The notes beneath the pieces were generated by a model, which did no database searches, had not been told where the DNA came from, and was given only the letters and a program-made list of their open reading frames with translations. A DNA stretch of 5,287 nt, from the NCBI GenBank assembly GCA_001800015.1, contig MGUO01000206.1:1-5287 (forward strand). Direction: 5' to 3'. Below, piece by piece: positions 4,201 to 5,287 of this stretch. Source of the DNA: Elusimicrobia bacterium RIFCSPHIGHO2_02_FULL_57_9 (GTDB lineage: Bacteria > Elusimicrobiota > Elusimicrobia > UBA1565 > UBA9628). The first letter of the stretch is position 1. Each line of letters begins with the position of its first letter. The translations under genes were made by a program, and so were the position numbers.

Positions 4201-5287
4201 TTATTTCCGGATGCCGAACCTGGTCTTGGCTCTCTGCGTTTGACCGTTGGCGCTCATGATCAAGTGCAGTCCGTATACGCCCACGGCCACCCTGGTTCCG
4301 CTGCCGTTGCGTCCATCCCAGGTCATGCGGTTGAAACCAGAGATGCCGCCGGTAGCGCCCGCTGAAGCCGAGGTTCTATAAACTTCGCGGCCGAACATGT
4401 CGGTGATGATCATGGTCACGTCGCTGTTGAATTCAAGACGGTATTCGACGGTCAGCGGCCGCTCGGTGATCTTGACCGGGTTGGGATAGGCGGCCACGGT
4501 CTTGTCGCCGAGCAGGGACACCAGCACGACGTCAATGGTGGGCGCAATGCCGGGGTAATCCGGGGAAAAGGCCGTAAAGCCGTTGTTCTCCGACACCTTG
4601 CCGGCCCTAAACTGGAATACCGCGTTTCCATTGGCGTCGGTGAGCAGGGACTGGCTCAAGGGATTGCCGTTGAGCAGTATGCCTGAGCCGCTAGTGAGCT
4701 GAATGGTCACTTGCTTGCCGGCGATGCGGTTGCCGAAAGCGTCCACAAGGCTTGCCGTCAGATCGGTTTCTCCCAAGGCTCCCACCACGGAGTCCTCTAC
4801 GGTCACGACCACTCTTTGAGGCACGCCGGGCCCCACTGGTATCGGGCCCGCCATCGCCACGCCGCCGGCCAGTTCCGTAGGCTCATCGGCGGTCAATTGC
4901 AGGTAAATAGTTTCGGCTTTCAAGTAGGTCTGATTGGGGATGGTGTATATGTAATCGCCCATGGTTCCCGCCGGGATGGAGAAGGAAAACAAGGGCACGC
5001 CCAGAACGCCCGAGGCGGCCGCGAAATGCGTGGCATCGATGGCTTTGACGGCCGCGAGTTTTCCCGAGTGCGGCACGGGGCTGCCTTGGGCCGGGATGCT
5101 CACATTGCGCACGATGATTTTCATGGAGAAAGCCGAGCCTGCGGCGGCGGTGGAAGGACCTTCGAGTTCATAGAAGCTTGCCGTGCAACTCGTCGCGGTC
5201 ACGGGCAGCTCTCCGGCCAGGATGGCGACGCTGCTTAAGTCCTCGACGCTCAGCCTGGTTTCGACGCTACAGATATTGACCGTCACC
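4201..5287 (-). CDS. Large extracellular Ig-like protein with FlgD/C-terminal-sorting type domain (N-terminus outside window)
   Basis: The visible part is the last 361 residues; the frame is open through the right edge and the GTG at 5286 is not taken as the start. Numbering from that codon, residues 35-150 look like a beta-rich adhesin-like region with many Ala, Thr, Val and Gly. Residues 155-245 resemble an invasin/Big_1-type Ig domain (VVVTVEDSVVG, SLVDAFGNRIAGKQVTI, LLTDANGNAVFQF). Residues 264-361 match the FlgD-type Ig domain that often ends surface proteins: AAYPNPVK, MIITDMFGREVY, MTWDGRNGSGTRVAVGVYGL and a final RFGIRK. This terminal fold resembles type IX secretion C-terminal domains, but it also occurs in phyla where that system is unproven, so the export route is inference. 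The role is probably adhesion or cell-surface structure. The HAMP gene follows after 20 bases. Confidence 0.85.
   Translation of the reverse strand, partial: VTVNICSVETRLSVEDLSSVAILAGELPVTATSCTASFYELEGPSTAAAGSAFSMKIIVRNVSIPAQGSPVPHSGKLAAVKAIDATHFAAASGVLGVPLFSFSIPAGTMGDYIYTIPNQTYLKAETIYLQLTADEPTELAGGVAMAGPIPVGPGVPQRVVVTVEDSVVGALGETDLTASLVDAFGNRIAGKQVTIQLTSGSGILLNGNPLSQSLLTDANGNAVFQFRAGKVSENNGFTAFSPDYPGIAPTIDVVLVSLLGDKTVAAYPNPVKITERPLTVEYRLEFNSDVTMIITDMFGREVYRTSASAGATGGISGFNRMTWDGRNGSGTRVAVGVYGLHLIMSANGQTQRAKTRFGIRK

Noticed and set aside
4711..5238. + strand open frame of 175 codons opposite the surface protein
   Set aside because: The opposite strand carries clear Ig-like and FlgD-type motifs throughout this interval.

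Overview
The window holds six protein-coding genes: two cut by the window edges, and the rest complete. No tRNA, rRNA, CRISPR array or insertion sequence is visible. The organism looks like a Gram-negative bacterium of moderately high G+C: it has lipoprotein signal peptidase, and a surface protein ending in an Ig-like domain of the FlgD / C-terminal-sorting type. The mix of housekeeping genes, an FlgD-type surface protein and small unassigned secreted proteins would fit Elusimicrobiota or a similar lineage. That placement is inference; no marker here proves it.

Left part (1-846, + strand): the C-terminal 136 residues of isoleucyl-tRNA synthetase (ileS) with its zinc-binding tail, followed by lspA, which starts on a GTG overlapping the ileS stop (GTGA). 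lspA ends 6 bases from a convergent gene, and the stop codons of both lie in opposite arms of one small hairpin.

Middle part (853-2169, - strand): a probable two-gene unit of accessory character. The first gene (1598-2026) encodes a 142-residue cysteine-rich protein with an HEARH (HExxH) motif, preceded by a perfect Shine-Dalgarno and an extended -10 element. The second (853-1572) encodes an exported low-complexity protein with an (NTA)4 repeat, a poly-proline stretch and a glycine-rich C-terminal membrane segment. By hand count 1561-2160 is about 48% G+C, against 60-70% in three sampled 60-base lines of the neighbouring rlmD. Two hairpins lie between this unit and rlmD.

Right part (2170-5287, - strand): a 23S rRNA uracil-5-methyltransferase of the RlmD/RumA type with TRAM domain, iron-sulfur cysteines and full catalytic motifs; a clear intrinsic terminator (3642-3683) separating it from the upstream operon; a small two-TM protein ending in a HAMP domain with no output domain; and the C-terminal part of a large extracellular Ig-like/FlgD-like protein that enters from the right edge. 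The last two are 20 bases apart and probably co-transcribed.

The least explained material is the HEARH/glycine-rich gene pair with its surrounding hairpins, and the orphan HAMP protein paired with a surface protein. I see no strong case for a complete new multi-gene system.
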